Notes under the pieces: model-generated
What the model saw: the letters and a program-made list of their open reading frames with translations, nothing else
Told to the model about the DNA's origin: nothing
Databases searched by the model: none
DNA from: Glossina fuscipes
Lineage: Eukaryota > Arthropoda > Insecta > Diptera > Glossinidae
Length of the DNA stretch: 64,000 nucleotides
Reading direction: 5' to 3'
Assembly: GCF_014805625.2 (NCBI RefSeq)
Contig: NW_023998415.1
Location: 38,273,131-38,337,130, forward strand
In this document: positions 1 through 11,920 of the stretch, piece after piece
How the letters are laid out: every line of letters begins with the position of its first letter
Numbering within the stretch: the stretch's first letter is position 1
Translations under genes and position numbers: made by a program

Positions 1-3000
1 TTGCAGACACACATTTGTGCGCACATGTATATGCAACGAAACTCTTATACAGCCATTGTTGTAAAAACCGAGTTCGACAACTGATATACATAAATTATTA
101 AAATCACACCGATACTGGCAAATGAAAAACATGTTTTAAGGTCGACGAACCATTTTAGAGCACTTAACCAGCATCTAAACAACAAGTGTAGGGACTTGAT
201 TTGAGTTAGTCGGGTGCTGTGTGAAAATTTTAAGTACTCGAATCAATTCCTTATAATAATTTTCCAATTCAAATATGTTCTAATCCTCCATATTGTTGGG
301 AAAATAACGATGATAAGATGATAAACATCTCCATAATTTGTTTCATGCGTTTGCAGCCGATGTAAACCATCGAAAATCGAATTATCGCGAGAAAAAAGAA
401 CTCTAAACCCTTTTACTGACTGGGGCGGATTCTTGATTTGATACATTGGCGCTAAAAATATATGACAAAAGATGTGAGCCATTAAATTGCAAAAAGCAAG
501 CTTCTGGGAAATGGTAAGACGTTCGTCCGGTGTCATTGAGTGCATCTGTAAGCCAGACGCTAAAAACAACCTAAGAGGCGCCCTGTCCTAGTAGCCGTTC
601 CCATTTCGATTTATTGAACACTTCTCTTCGTAAAAACGCAACAACTTGTTGGACAGATAAAAACTGAACTGAACCCGTGATCAATAAGCATTGGATTATT
701 ATATGAAATGTAGGAAAATAATAAATGTGTTAATGTTAATTTTAATAAGTAAATAATGTCCTTAAGCACGTACACTAAATGCTTCACATTTACTACAAAA
801 CGTTTTCGTTGCACACAATCCCTGTAATCACTGTCCCTGCTGTAGTGAAAGAGTGAATTTAGTTTGAAATTTTAACATCCCTGTCGCCTGTTAAAGGATA
901 TCTATAAAGACTCTCCTCCTCAACACCGATGAATGATTGCAAAAATACTTTAGATAAAATGTTTCATGTTATCAGTGGTTGTAACAGTTTCCCATTCCTT
1001 ATATCATGATATATATATATATATTTTTTGTTTACTTCATATAATTTTCGTTGCCTTTGTTTGCTTTTAAAAGCTGTAGCGTTTTCTTAAGAATTTTCAT
1101 GTTTTTCTTTGCATCATTTTTAAAGGAAAAATGCTTTTTATTTCCATGTCCATATGTCTTAGGGCTAGAGTAGGAGAAGGCGAAACCCGATCGTTGGGCG
1201 TCTGATTTCATTATGGATCTCATTGCATAGAAGTCATACACTTTTCATATTGGCCAGTGCGGTTTCACGTTCAGATTTCTCTATAAAAATAATAACATCT
1301 TTGGCTTATGCGACGCGTCGTTTATCATCGTAACAGAATTTTACTTCTAGAGAGTTTTTCCTGTTACTGATGTTTTCTGGTTACTAAATGGTAAATCGGG
1401 CTACAAATCGGATAATAACTTAGACATGCTTTATGACTTATTTTCATGCATTTAAAAAAAAAAAAAAAAAAACACAGCAGGATTACAATTTCTTCACATG
1501 CATATAATTGTTTCACTATATTGCATAATTATGTTACTTGCACTAACGTTCAATTGTGCACTGCACAATGGGCGAAACAAGAAATATTTCTGCCTCGGTG
1601 TAAAACTTTTGCATTCTTCAGGTTAGAAATTCCATACCAATCAAAATAAATCTTCGATACGTTTTTCTTATTCTAATTCAGAGTTTTGTTCCAACAGTTT
1701 TTTTTTTTTTTTTTTTTTTTTGACCACCGTTTCGACGAAATTCATACTTGGATTTTCGAATTTTTAATTTTGTTCGTTTAGAGGGGGGAATGGATTTACA
1801 AACGAAATATGTGCTTGTGATTGAGGCCTGGAGGAAAGAAGCGATATGGACGATCGACTTTAGCTTCGAATTCAATTATAATTTCGTGCTTGCGATTGCA
1901 AGCGTTAAAGTTTTATACTTTTCGTCCTTCAAACAAACACTTTATGTTAAGGTAACCGGTTATAAGGAAATATATGGATTGCTAGCCTACTACACACACA
2001 TTCTACACTTATCCGTCCAAGTGGTTGTTATTCAGGCATAGCGGCTAAGGTAAGCCAGCTACCACCTACCTGTACAGTGAGCTCAACTTTTTTCTCACTA
2101 CTAGAGAACTTATCTCTTTCGCTGCCGCTCCTACCGGCCGATTACGATTTATCTCCGGCTTTTATAATTGTGTTCAACATCACTGTACTGTGTGATTGTG
2201 TTTAAGCTTAAGATGTAGATTATTCACATTCGTTGTGAAGAATAGCAACAAAACCGGTTTTAGCTTCGGTTAGATTAATGTACATGTATGCGTATGCTCG
2301 TATGCCTAACACAAGATAAAACAGTTCTCTGCTTAGTGACAAGAAATTATGATTCTCTGCCTAACAGCAAAAGTAATTAAGCTATGCTTACAGCACATAT
2401 ACATATTTATATATATGTATGTATGTATATATCACCTATTTAACTTATTTACATTATGAGGTAATTTATAAATGGTGAATTAAGTGTGTAGATATGTGAA
2501 CAAACGGAAAGAAGGTTGGGTGTCTTAGTCAGTCGGGGTTTCCTAGAGTGGTTGGTTTTGGTGAGTGTTGCTTGACAGACGGGTAATTATTTTTCGATCG
2601 AATGAATCAGAGATTCAGACAGATCGACTTACTACGTAATACGGGAACGGGGCCTTTCCTGTGTATGTGTTCTATATTAATTACCCATTCAGCTATACTG
2701 GCAGAATATCAGCGCCGTCAGCTTCGCCCGAAACTTATTATCAGCATTCGATTCTTACCTACACCTTTCTGGCTTAGATTAGCCTAACTCATTATATGCA
2801 TATTTTTTTCAAACTTTCAATTATGTAAATGTCATACAAAAAAGCTTCAAAGTAATTTGTTTTCAATGTTTTTACTTTGTTGTTGTTAAATCAGAAAGGA
2901 AGGAAAAGCCTTAAACATTTAAAAAAAATTTTCTTTTTTTTTTGCTAATTTTAATCATAACTCTCTTTTTACCTTTTCGTCTATTCCTTGCTTCGTAAGA

Positions 3001-4600
3001 ATAACACTTTGTCAATATCATTGAGAGATGAGTTTCAATTTTTGAAAGAAAGATTTCTAGAATCATTTAATTTGAAAGGGTGTAAACATAGCGGACTGAA
3101 GCGGTAAGTTTGAGATACCTAATGAAAATCAGAATAAACGGAGCCTTTATACGTCGTTGAATGGCCTTGGAAATAACATTGCGCCAACACTCTTAGTTAA
3201 ATAAGCCCGTGGTGTGTTTGTCTTTTCTTCGATAAGAAATCAAAGAGACGTGTACGCTTTTAGCGATCGTCTGCGATATAGACTGACGAACGAAGTAACC
3301 GTTTAAAAGTTTTCAATGCCAGAAGTAAAGATGTTGCAGTTACAAATGTGGCTCCCAGGCGTGTAGTTCCAAAATATATACATATTCTGCAGTTGCCGTC
3401 ATTTATAGAGTATACAGTAAGAGATTTCGTAGGTATTTTAATAAAATTGGCTCTTCGGATGCTTCGTATGCAATACATGGAAGTATAGAATGTGATGGGA
3501 TGTCCAAGTTGTCACTAAAAACATAATACTTTCACGCTTAACTTGACATGTCCAAAGAGCAGTTAACATAACGGATACAAGCGGGGAGCATCTACCGAAA
3601 AGACGTTCATTGTGAGCTACACTTTATTTATTGACTTTTTTAACTTGATCTCCCGAGAGTTATACAACAAAACGCAAAGAAAGTTTTCAGATCGTCGTCA
3701 TTGGACTTTCGCAAACGCATCTGATGACAAGGGTTCTCGTGCTGCGATGATAAAGAATAAATCAAACCCTACGTATTCTCGTTCTCACGTTTTCTCCTAT
3801 TTTTTTTTTTTTGGAAATTTCCTACAAGAAACTTTCACGTTTAACACTTTCAGTGACACAAATATGTGGATAGCACTCGTTATACTATAAATAGAAACGT
3901 TTCTTAACAATGGGAATTTAGCCATTAATGCGTTTGTATATGTGAACATTTGTGTAATAAAAGAGACTTTATACTTAAACTTGTTTTCAAGCGGAGGATG
4001 TTAACGTACATTAACAACTTTATCTGTCTTTTGTTTTTGCTGACAATTTTTCAAGAAGTTTTCGACGTACAGTTACAGAAGCGGGAAAGCTACATATCTT
4101 ATCAACATTTTCAACCGTCATTTTTAAAAAAAACTTTTTTTAATAGTTTAGCAACATGCGACTCTTACACGCGCACACAAAAATGTAAGTTTACTTCCGC
4201 GATATAGAACGGATTTCAGGTTGAAAAGCGTCCATAATTTTTTCCCTAAAAGATATTACAAAATCCGGACAGAAACACCCATAATAATATCCATAATATG
4301 CAACAATTAGAGCTTATCAACACTCAGAACGATAAACATGAGCTAACAGAAACAATGCTCCTTTTTATATATTTAAATATCGTAGGAAGAAGAAAACGGG
4401 AAAAAATTTTGAATTTTCTTGTACTTCTCTCCTCGAAGGACATGGCGATCGGAAAAAAAATTGCCTCTTTTATTGGTGAAATACTTTTATTTGGAAAAAT
4501 TTAGAAATTGTCTTATAAACAAATTGGAAAAATATTCTAGATCTTGGGGAAGATCTTATAAAAGATACTCCCGGTCTATCGTTTCCTTCTCTTTTTTTTT
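1..4600. other. AT-rich sequence, no gene recognised
   Basis: No open frame here resembles a known protein, and none shows coding-like composition. The stretch holds simple sequence only: a short AT run near 1010-1025, an A19 run at 1454-1472, a T24 run at 1698-1721 and TATG-type repeats near 2400-2430. Short frames such as that at 4298-4504 are dominated by Lys, Ile, Phe and Leu codons, as expected by chance in this composition. Distant, non-coding or lineage-specific features cannot be excluded. Confidence 0.6.
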
Positions 4601-4615
4601 TCTTTTTTTTCTTAA

Positions 4616-4731
4616 TGTGACCAGCCACTCAGGAATTATCGCGTACGCGTTACGCGAAGTGACAAAAAGGGAGAGAGATAGGGAGGTACGCAGGGAGCCT
4701 GACAGATGTCTGCCCAATCGGTAAGTGTTAT
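4616..4731. repeat. Dispersed LTR-like repeat, copy 1 of 2
   Basis: This block shares an ordered set of motifs with 20518-20660. Both start with a TGACCA(A/G)(C/T)CACT(C/T)AGGA motif, continue through a purine-rich centre (gagagagata here, gagaaacagagac in the other copy) and end with TCTGCCC(A/G)ATCGG followed by (T/C)AA(G/A)TGTTA. Both are in the same orientation about 15.9 kb apart. Similarity is strong at the two ends and weaker in the middle, so the copies are old. Compact motifs of this sort are common in LTRs of insect Ty3/gypsy elements, but no primer-binding site or coding region was seen next to either copy. The type is inference; the shared sequence is observed. Confidence 0.5.
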
Positions 4732-5599
4732 GCCTTCACCGAGTAAGTGCTGTATACCAAGTGTGCTCCTCCGCATTGAGATCTGCACTCGCGAACACTC
4801 ATTTGATAGTCACAACTCTTGCCTACGTCTAAATACAATTTGTTCAACATGGAAATTCTTTCTTTAATGTGTGTGTGCACGTGCGCACATTTGGAAGTTT
4901 CTTCTTTATGTCGTGTAATTCGGAGACTCCTTACATTTCAGTGTCAATATTTTATATCTATTCAACCGAATGTTTTCGTAATTATTTCGTTAAAGTTTAA
5001 CTAAGCTCTACCTATTGTGGTCTAATAAGTGGTATATTCTCTCTGCCGTCGGAAGTGGCGGTGATCGTAAGAAAACGAACAAAATGTATCCGCAAAAACG
5101 TGGGGATAAAAGCAAAACAAAACTGTCATTCTGATGACATAACCGTCGAAACCTAGATCCTCATGCACACGACGCATACCATATATGTATCGATCTGCCT
5201 CTGCTTTCAGCAAACACGACAGATCTATAGAAGTAAATTACATAAAATCCGTAAAGTATGTACTATGTTCGGAAATGAATGGCATTACGTGAACGTACTT
5301 TCGAATGCTTTACCCCGGACATCTAGGCGTAGCAATTCCTTCCTCTGTCTCACAGGAGCCACATTCTTTGTTCTTTCAAACAGTAGAAGCCAAGCGAAAG
5401 TAAACATCAAGGTTGCAATTTTATTTAATCCGCAATCGCTACTCATCTCGTCATGTCGGAAGGTAACTAAGAGTTTGGCAATCTGTGAGAACTGATATTA
5501 ACGAATGATACTTCAGCCTAGAAGCAGGTTGCAGAAATGGCACGGTTAACTACCATTCCAATGTAAATCTGAAATCGCTGGGTGCACTCTACGGCGACA

Positions 5600-6190
5600 A
5601 TGGCCAATATTGAATTGCATGCAAAGGAAGACGATGTAATTGTGCCAGCGCTAAAGGCTTAAGAAGGCACCGCTCTTAAAATTGTTCTTGAGGACGAGAG
5701 ATATTTATTCGTAGGGTGTTTTTTGAAGACCATCAACAAGCAGTCAGTACGCGTATTGGAGAAGCTGGACAACTGCTTAAAAGACATATACCAAACACTT
5801 CAGAAGCTGATAAGAAAGAACGTGATACTATAAAATACCATAATAGAGGAATCCCCAGAAGCCGATCTGAATAAAAATGGAGTTGTTACTAATTAGACTT
5901 TCAGCAGCCATTAGACGTCAGCAGTTGACGAGCGAACATACCGTTCATTTCCGATAGGGAGAAACGCATTACTTTTCAAAACAGCCAAAAAATACCACAA
6001 GGCTCCGAAGCAGCTTTTAGTGTTGGTTCCCTGTACAGTCCTGGCAGATAAACTGAGTCGGAATCCGGCAACATCCGGTCAATCCTTTAAAAAAGTCCCA
6101 GATTTTCAATTTCAGCGTGCAGAGTATGGTGCGCTACGTAGTACTCAGAGCTGTAGGCCTCAAAAGGAAAAATAATGGTTATATATGTTG
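5600..6190 (+). pseudogene. Decayed coding-like stretch, unrecognised
   Basis: From an ATG at 5600 one frame reads for about 77 codons with a single stop. Its residue mix is balanced (Glu, Asp, Lys, Val, Leu) and includes an amphipathic segment rich in Leu and Lys around 5740-5830. This is unlike the Phe/Lys/Asn-rich chance frames elsewhere. After further stops the same frame continues to about 6170 with Pro- and Gln-containing sequence. It lies just upstream, on the same strand, of a possible FLYWCH remnant at 6195-6400, so both may come from one dead gene or mobile element. I do not recognise the protein. It could be a transposon accessory ORF or a dead host-gene copy. Confidence 0.3.
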
Positions 6191-6194
6191 TGTA

Positions 6195-6400
6195 CAGGTA
6201 AACGTCCACAACTTTTAAGCCACATCTACGATTATCAGCGAAAGGGTATAAGGTAATCATTCCCATGTATTTCTTGTCCAGGAACGTGGGCCAAGTATGG
6301 GGCCATTCAAGGCCTCCATAGCAAAAGTGGAAAGTTTACATGCAGTTTTCGTATTCGTTCACAATGAAGAGCCTTCTTTCCATTTTCAGGGTTTGTCTAA
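6195..6400 (+). pseudogene. Possible FLYWCH zinc-finger remnant
   Basis: Reading across three frames gives, in order, a KRPQLLSHIYDYQRKG segment, a TWAKYGAIQ segment near 6280-6310, a KWKVYMQ segment near 6330 and an HNEEPSF segment near 6362. FLYWCH zinc fingers, known from mod(mdg4)-type proteins and insect transposons, have this order: a G-R-P-x-L block, an aromatic stretch, a (Y/T)W-x-C block, a basic strand and a terminal H-x-H/E-P motif. The zinc ligands are not all visible (the WxC cysteine is absent), and at least two frameshifts and several stops are present. If correct, it is a dead domain. The match was made by eye to the family consensus and could be coincidental. Confidence 0.3.
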
Positions 6401-7019
6401 AAAAATGAAAACCATATCCACAAAATTAAAATATCAGATGAGGTTTTCATCAATTGTAAAAATGTTTACACTGCAAAGTGTTTTGTTACACTAATTTAAT
6501 ATGTAGCTCGTATATTTGGCCATTCTTAATTGCCATTCTCCTCGAATGATGCACGCCACTTCTTCATGAACTCCGCTAGGGTTGTAGCTTTCCACGTTCT
6601 CAAGCTTTTTGGACTTCATGTCTAAGAGCCGAAATATTTTTGTTTTCACTTTAAACCAGGACCAAAATAAGTTTGTTTTATACTAAACAAACTATTTATG
6701 CTTCATTGTGGTGCATCAGTGCTTTTGTGATTGAAAGTTTTCCTGTTTTCAACTCGAACGCAATTCATGTTATCCCGGGCACGTGTAAGACAATTTTTTC
6801 TTCCCACATCTGATTCTTCAATCATGAATTCTGCAAGCAGCTTTTTTACATCGGGATGTGTTTCCATTTCCACACCTATTTCAGTGATGATTTAAAAAGG
6901 CGAAACATTTGACACTGGATTACCTTGCCGCTGTGTTTGTACTGTTGTTGAGACTGATAAAGTCATAATTTATTGGTATCCCTCGCCTTGCCCATTGCTT
7001 CTACAAACACTGGGAGAGA

Positions 7020-7463
7020 TTAAAGGACGTGTTTTGCTTTGCGCTTTACAATATTCTTTGATACCATTTTTCCTTCAGACGCAATTCTTTCGGTGTTTCC
7101 GAGCGGTGTTGATTGCCTTGTTAGTTTATCAATCACTTCATCAGAACCATAACTGAAAGTAGAGTATAGCCAAACCAATTTAGAGAAAGCATCTACAATT
7201 ACAAATATATAGTCATAATGTTTTGGGGTTTGTTCCTTCGGTCCTATATGATCCACTTGATGCGTTGCTTTATCTATTGGATTCAAAAAACCGTGTTTCT
7301 TACCACTTTTAACTTGAGTTCTAAGGCGGTTTACACAACTCTGTATGGTTGTCTCCAGTTTCTTTGTTATGTTATATTTGGAATATAAAATATTTTCTCG
7401 ATTCGAAATCTTTTGCTTTCTTTCTAGAAAGGAACCTTGTAATTGGATTTTGTCTTGATCCAT
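7020..7463 (-). pseudogene. Ty3/gypsy integrase relic
   Basis: A 147-codon minus-strand frame matches the N-terminal half of a retrotransposon integrase. It has a Cys and a KSGKKHGFLNPI segment, then DHIGP, which carries the first catalytic Asp of the D,D-35-E core, then a YIFVIVDAFSKLVWLY strand. Both blocks are hallmarks of Ty3/gypsy elements. Downstream, where the second catalytic Asp normally sits in an S-D-R-G motif, this copy reads S-E-G-K, so that residue is lost. The frame then stops and the remaining catalytic core and C-terminus are missing. The RNase H relic at 7495-7672 lies directly upstream on the same strand, the correct order for a pol gene. No LTR was identified beside it. 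It is a dead fragment. Confidence 0.85.
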
Positions 7464-7494
7464 CAGTGGCGGTATTAGGATGATACGTTTAAGT

Positions 7495-7672
7495 AGGCCT
7501 TATTGCTTTCACCCAATCGTCTAACTTTTCGGCTTTCGGATCAATGGATAAACAAGACACTCGAGTAAGAGCATCGGCATGTCGCAATTTTTCTGTCCGA
7601 TCTGTGTTCCACTGTAAAATCAAATTCCTGCAGGAAAATAGTTCACCTTAAAGGTACATCTTTCTTCTCAAG
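7495..7672 (-). pseudogene. Ty3/gypsy RNase H C-terminal relic
   Basis: Reading down the minus strand, frames contain KKDVPLR near 7660, then LQEFDFTVEHRSDR at about 7633-7592, then LRHADALTR near 7590-7560 and a DDWVKAI segment near 7515. LQEFDF, the His-Arg-Ser loop and ADAL(S/T)R are the conserved end of the RNase H domain in Ty3/gypsy polyproteins, just before the integrase. One frameshift falls between HRSDR and LRHADALTR, and an in-frame stop and a deletion lie at about 7640, where the segment linking PLR to LQEF is too short. It belongs to the same dead element as the adjoining integrase frame. Confidence 0.8.
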
Positions 7673-8139
7673 ATTCAATTGCCTTAAACAAAAGTCGATT
7701 GCCGGTTAATCCTTTCATCAGACAGACAGGATTTAAAGACCTCGCGTGTATAAGTTTGTGAGGAGCGATTGCAAGTGTAATTCTTAGACATACAATTTTT
7801 TTATGTTATGATAATAAGTGATCATAAGAGGTGTTCGCACATATTTTGATCAGTGACATCTCTTGGTAAAACTTCAATGTACATAACGGTTAAAACCTTG
7901 CAAGAGAACTTAAAAATGACTCAAACTTTTCAGAGAACACGCCTACAATACTCACACGTCAATATAGCAAAAATTGTGAACACCGTTTCTTTTCTTATTA
8001 CTCATACTCACACAGTGCAACACGTACACCCTACAAATTTCCACTTTTATTCTAAAGATAAAAGAAATCAACCATGCCCACCCAATATTATAGACTATAA
8101 AGATTTAGTTCTTGTCCTGTTTTTTGAGAATCACGGTAA

Positions 8140-8190
8140 TGCGTATGAGGGATTCGGTCACGACCGAATATAATTTTCTTACTTGTTTCT
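8140..8190 (+). repeat. TATACC-family repeat, 3' end only (copy a)
   Basis: The sequence around 8150-8190 carries the 3' signature of a repeat seen several times in this window: a palindrome ATTCGGTC-AC-GACCGAAT, then ATATAA, then CTTACTTGTTT. The same end occurs at about 44405-44460 and 46025-46078. An (ATT)n run of about 20 bp follows at once, and the other copies also run into T/A-rich TTATT sequence. The palindrome is best preserved in this copy. No clear 5' half was found upstream, so this is a truncated copy. Confidence 0.6.
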
Positions 8191-10530
8191 TATTATTATT
8201 ATTATTATTATCATTTTTTGTTTTTCATTTTTCATTTTTTCAACAACGGCACTCATGACAAACACATATATTATAATCCTCTAAAGGCAACAAGAAGTTA
8301 AGCAGAAAAGTTTTCCTTTCTACTTAAAAAAAGAAAGAAAAGTTGATGTAGTAAAGAAGATATTTGTGTTTTAAAACCACAATAATGATGGCTGATGCAA
8401 AACTTACTCGACTTTTGCAATAACCACGAGCTATCTAGCAAGCCCTCTATTCCTCATCTTGTGCATGCATTATGTCTCGAAAAAATTTCAAATCCAATTT
8501 AAAATTTGTATTACAAACAGTCTTGACTAGAGCTTATGTAATATATATATATATATATATATATGTTTATATACATTTCTATGGAAAAGCTGAGCTTGTA
8601 TCTTGTTCATTAAGGACAATAAGAGTGCGCCGTAAAGGCTTTCTTTGTGCTACAAGCAAAACGAGATAAATTAAAGCAAAAGCAAAAAGGGGTGACAATA
8701 ACAACACAAGCCCCTAGTCACTTATGCATATGTGGATATATATAGCATACATGCATCGTTTAATATTATTTAACCCAAGTGTTTTCAAAGCACATCTGTC
8801 TCTGCAGTTTTTCTTCTTTTTCTTTTTTTTTTTTTTTTTTTTTTTTTTTGTTATAGGTATGCGTCTCGAATTTTTCTGTAATACTCATTTCTTTTGATAA
8901 ATTTCATATTAACTTTCGGAGACACGTGTAAAATGTTTAAGGTTTTCATAAGTTCTTCATCCGTACATCGAATTAAGAATGCTTTTTATGTTTAAAAGTT
9001 TAGTAATAAACAAGAGTTCACCGACACTTTATGCAGCAAACGTCAAAGGTTATGTACACTCATAAACATTGAGCAATAATTGTCGTGCCGCCTGTCATTG
9101 AATTAAAAACTTATTTGAAGATTTTAAACTTTTCGAGTTGAAAAATCGTTTATTTCGCTCAAGTTCTTTCACTTATTTCTTAACAACCATTTAAAAAATA
9201 TAATATTACGTGAAATTTAGTCAAAATCAGTTTAGATTATGCTCGACACTCTTTCATAAAGAACTTGCTTGCTTTTAGCTGAGATCCGGAACATAAAAGC
9301 CTCTCTCTCAAATCAATCTTATCTTATAAATCTTATATACACCTTTTTGTTACATCATACATTTGTGATTGTGAAAGAAGGTTTTCCCCATTATCCAAAC
9401 TTGCCGCGTTAACTATACGTCATCATATTATCTTTCGTAGCTACCGATAATTGACTCTCACCGAAGCGATTTACACATAAACCGAAACTATCTGTAGCTA
9501 GTTCGCTGAGGGCTGATATTGTGTGAGGAGCTGTTACCGGTCGTGGTAGTCGTATTCGAACCGTTAGGGCTCGTGTCGTTATCTAGTAGCAAGCCTAAAC
9601 GTGTCCGTAACCAATACGTTTTGCTTCTCGGCTAACGTGCTGCTGTTACCACTAACTAAATTGTCACTACCTGCGAATGAAAGGAGAATTTCGGAATGAA
9701 AAGGAATATAGGAGTAGGAGAATAAAAACAGAATACAACAGATCATGCCTTACTTTCTACATATATACGCGTGGTGTACACGTGCTTGAGAGAAACAATG
9801 AAACGGGTTTTGTAATGAAAGTGGGCTCATGCCTGCAAACTGAATTAATCCGCTATCTGCGGTATTTGATGGAACGGCGAAAAGTGACTTAATCTTTCCG
9901 AGAACCAATGATAAGCTTAAAAGATTTAAACAATTTTCCCTTACTGTTATTGATTCCGATTTCAATTTGTTAACAACATTCTTATGACGTCTGCAGATCA
10001 CAGCCGAATCCGAACATGTCGGACTATTCAAAGCATTTTAGATATTTTTCACCTATAAAAATAACTTGAATAATGTGCATGCATGTAAATGACAAAAAAT
10101 GGTTAGGACCGGTGATTAAAAAATGTTTAAAATTAAGTAGAAACCAAAGAATATGTAATTCGAAAGTCTCACAAAATTCTTAATAGGAGATAAGGCAAGG
10201 GCTACGAATAAGCTGTTTGTAGTTACTTGCATATCGACCATAGGTTTCTTGTTTTAGAGCAATCATTTTTGGAATGGACTAGAACGATTTTAAATTCTCT
10301 GTAACATCTCCTCGTCAAATATTTATGTGTAAATTATTTATATTATATATGCATTATTTTGAAAGAAAATGTTGTTTTTTTTTAATTCTTCTTTATATTT
10401 ATGTGTACTTTAAAAATATAAAAATTGCGTATTCTTAATTTATCTTACATACTAGAAAAAAAAAAAAAAAACACTCAATACATTCAATATGTACTTCATA
10501 GAAAATAATTATATGTTGGAAATATATCGT
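8190..10530. other. AT-rich sequence with simple repeats, no gene recognised
   Basis: This stretch contains an (ATT)n tract at 8190-8210, an (AT)12 run at about 8541-8564 and a T27 run at 8823-8849. The open frames at 9677-9892 and 9750-10031 overlap on opposite strands and match nothing I know. The 9480-9660 part is less AT-rich than its surroundings but shows no reading frame or RNA structure I can name. Confidence 0.55.
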
Positions 10531-11415
10531 GTGACTCTTATGAATAAGGATAGAACCCATTAAGTTTCTTACAGTAGTCACATCAATTTCCACCCATTCT
10601 GGCGATATGTCAAATTTAAGTTTCCTAAGTGTAGAATATTGCTTAGACTTTAAGAATATTTTAGTGGAAGGTATTTCCCCGAGATCCTCAATCAGTTTCA
10701 TGTCGGGACCCTTTGGTAGCCACTTCAGTAACTGTAAATGACATGTTTGTCCTGTTGGAACGTCCAATTATCGTCGCATAACTCTCCAGCAAAGTCTAAC
10801 GAGACAACATATGCCTCCACGTTCATTTTGTTTGGCGCAAAGCATATTTTTAACTTCCCTCGTGCTCCAAATGCAGTCCATAGCGCAAGTGAACTAGCGC
10901 CATGATTCCGCTTGCGTTACATGCGATGTTAGTCGACAATGTTCTAGCTTCCCACAATATTTATAACAAGCATCAGATCCGTCTAAATTGAACTTTCCTC
11001 AAGAGTACTTATAATATTTCCAAACTTTTGTTGGCAAACGCAATAGGAACGTTTTTATAGCGCTGGGTTAAGCGTGTTGTGGCGATTTCCTGTTCATATC
11101 CAAGTCCTGTATTGTCCTTAAGAAGTTGCCGCACACACTGTTTCGTTGCATTTAGGCGCAAGTCTACCTTTATTTGCTGCAATTCATGTTTTCATTAGTT
11201 GTTAAATGTCGGATATACCTCTCGGTTATCTGATATACGGTATTTGGTTTCCGACCGTATTGCGGTGTCGAACTACCATAAGTGCTATCTCTCTTTAATT
11301 TTTTTACCAGCAAGTCTCATTCCTTCAATATTGTCGAACTTCTCATCCGTAAGTTCACGCCGTGTTGCATTTTCAATCCGAAGCAAAACTGCGACTAGAA
11401 TTCTTCATTAAAATA
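10530..11415 (-). pseudogene. Tc1-like transposase relic
   Basis: The minus strand carries most of a Tc1-family transposase in broken frames. In order: a LTDEKFDNIEGMRLAGKKI helix-turn-helix start near 11365; an NCSK-IKVDLRLNATKQCVRQL segment near 11170; KFNLDGSDAC near 10990; a GKLKICFAPNKMNVEAYV strand near 10840; NWTFQQD near 10755, whose Asp is the second catalytic acid; LLKWLPKGPDMKLIEDLG near 10700, whose Glu is the third; and KQYSTLRKLK near 10640. In the DD34E Tc1 family the equivalents are WTFQQDN and SPDLNPIENLW. Several frameshifts and stops separate the pieces, and the Asn-Pro of the NPIEN motif has become Lys-Leu. The open part is 10435-10767. Terminal inverted repeats were not found. 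The element is inactive. Confidence 0.85.
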
Positions 11416-11835
11416 TGTTGAAAGTGATCTTCTTATGTGCCTACGAGAAGATAATTTTTTTTATAAATCACAAAATAGAAATTGAAATCTTCACTATTCA
11501 GTGGAAGAAACTCGTATGATGATAATTGCACATATAATTGCTTTCTATTGAATTGTAAGTTTACTCCGATAATATTAGGTAATAGGAGCATATGTAAAGA
11601 GGTACAAAGAATGAAGGACTTAATAAACGCAGAGTGGATATGCATAAAAGTGCCACCAAAACCCAAAAACAATTAATGATTAATTCCGTGATGGACTAAA
11701 AAAAACTATATTTGCACGCATATAAAATTATTGGTCAGAGGTAGTTAGTTAGTTATAGATATTTTTTACGTGTTTTCTTCTGAAATATAAAAATATTTTA
11801 CAAATCCACTGTGACCTACACTATATTTTCATCTG

Positions 11836-11867
<32 letters not shown>

Positions 11868-11887
11868 GTTTTTTTTTTTTTAAAAAA

Positions 11888-11920
<33 letters not shown>

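Noticed and set aside
11836..11920. T/A-run palindrome as a terminator or hairpin
   Set aside because: It is homopolymer sequence of variable length, expected in this AT-rich genome, with no adjacent gene.
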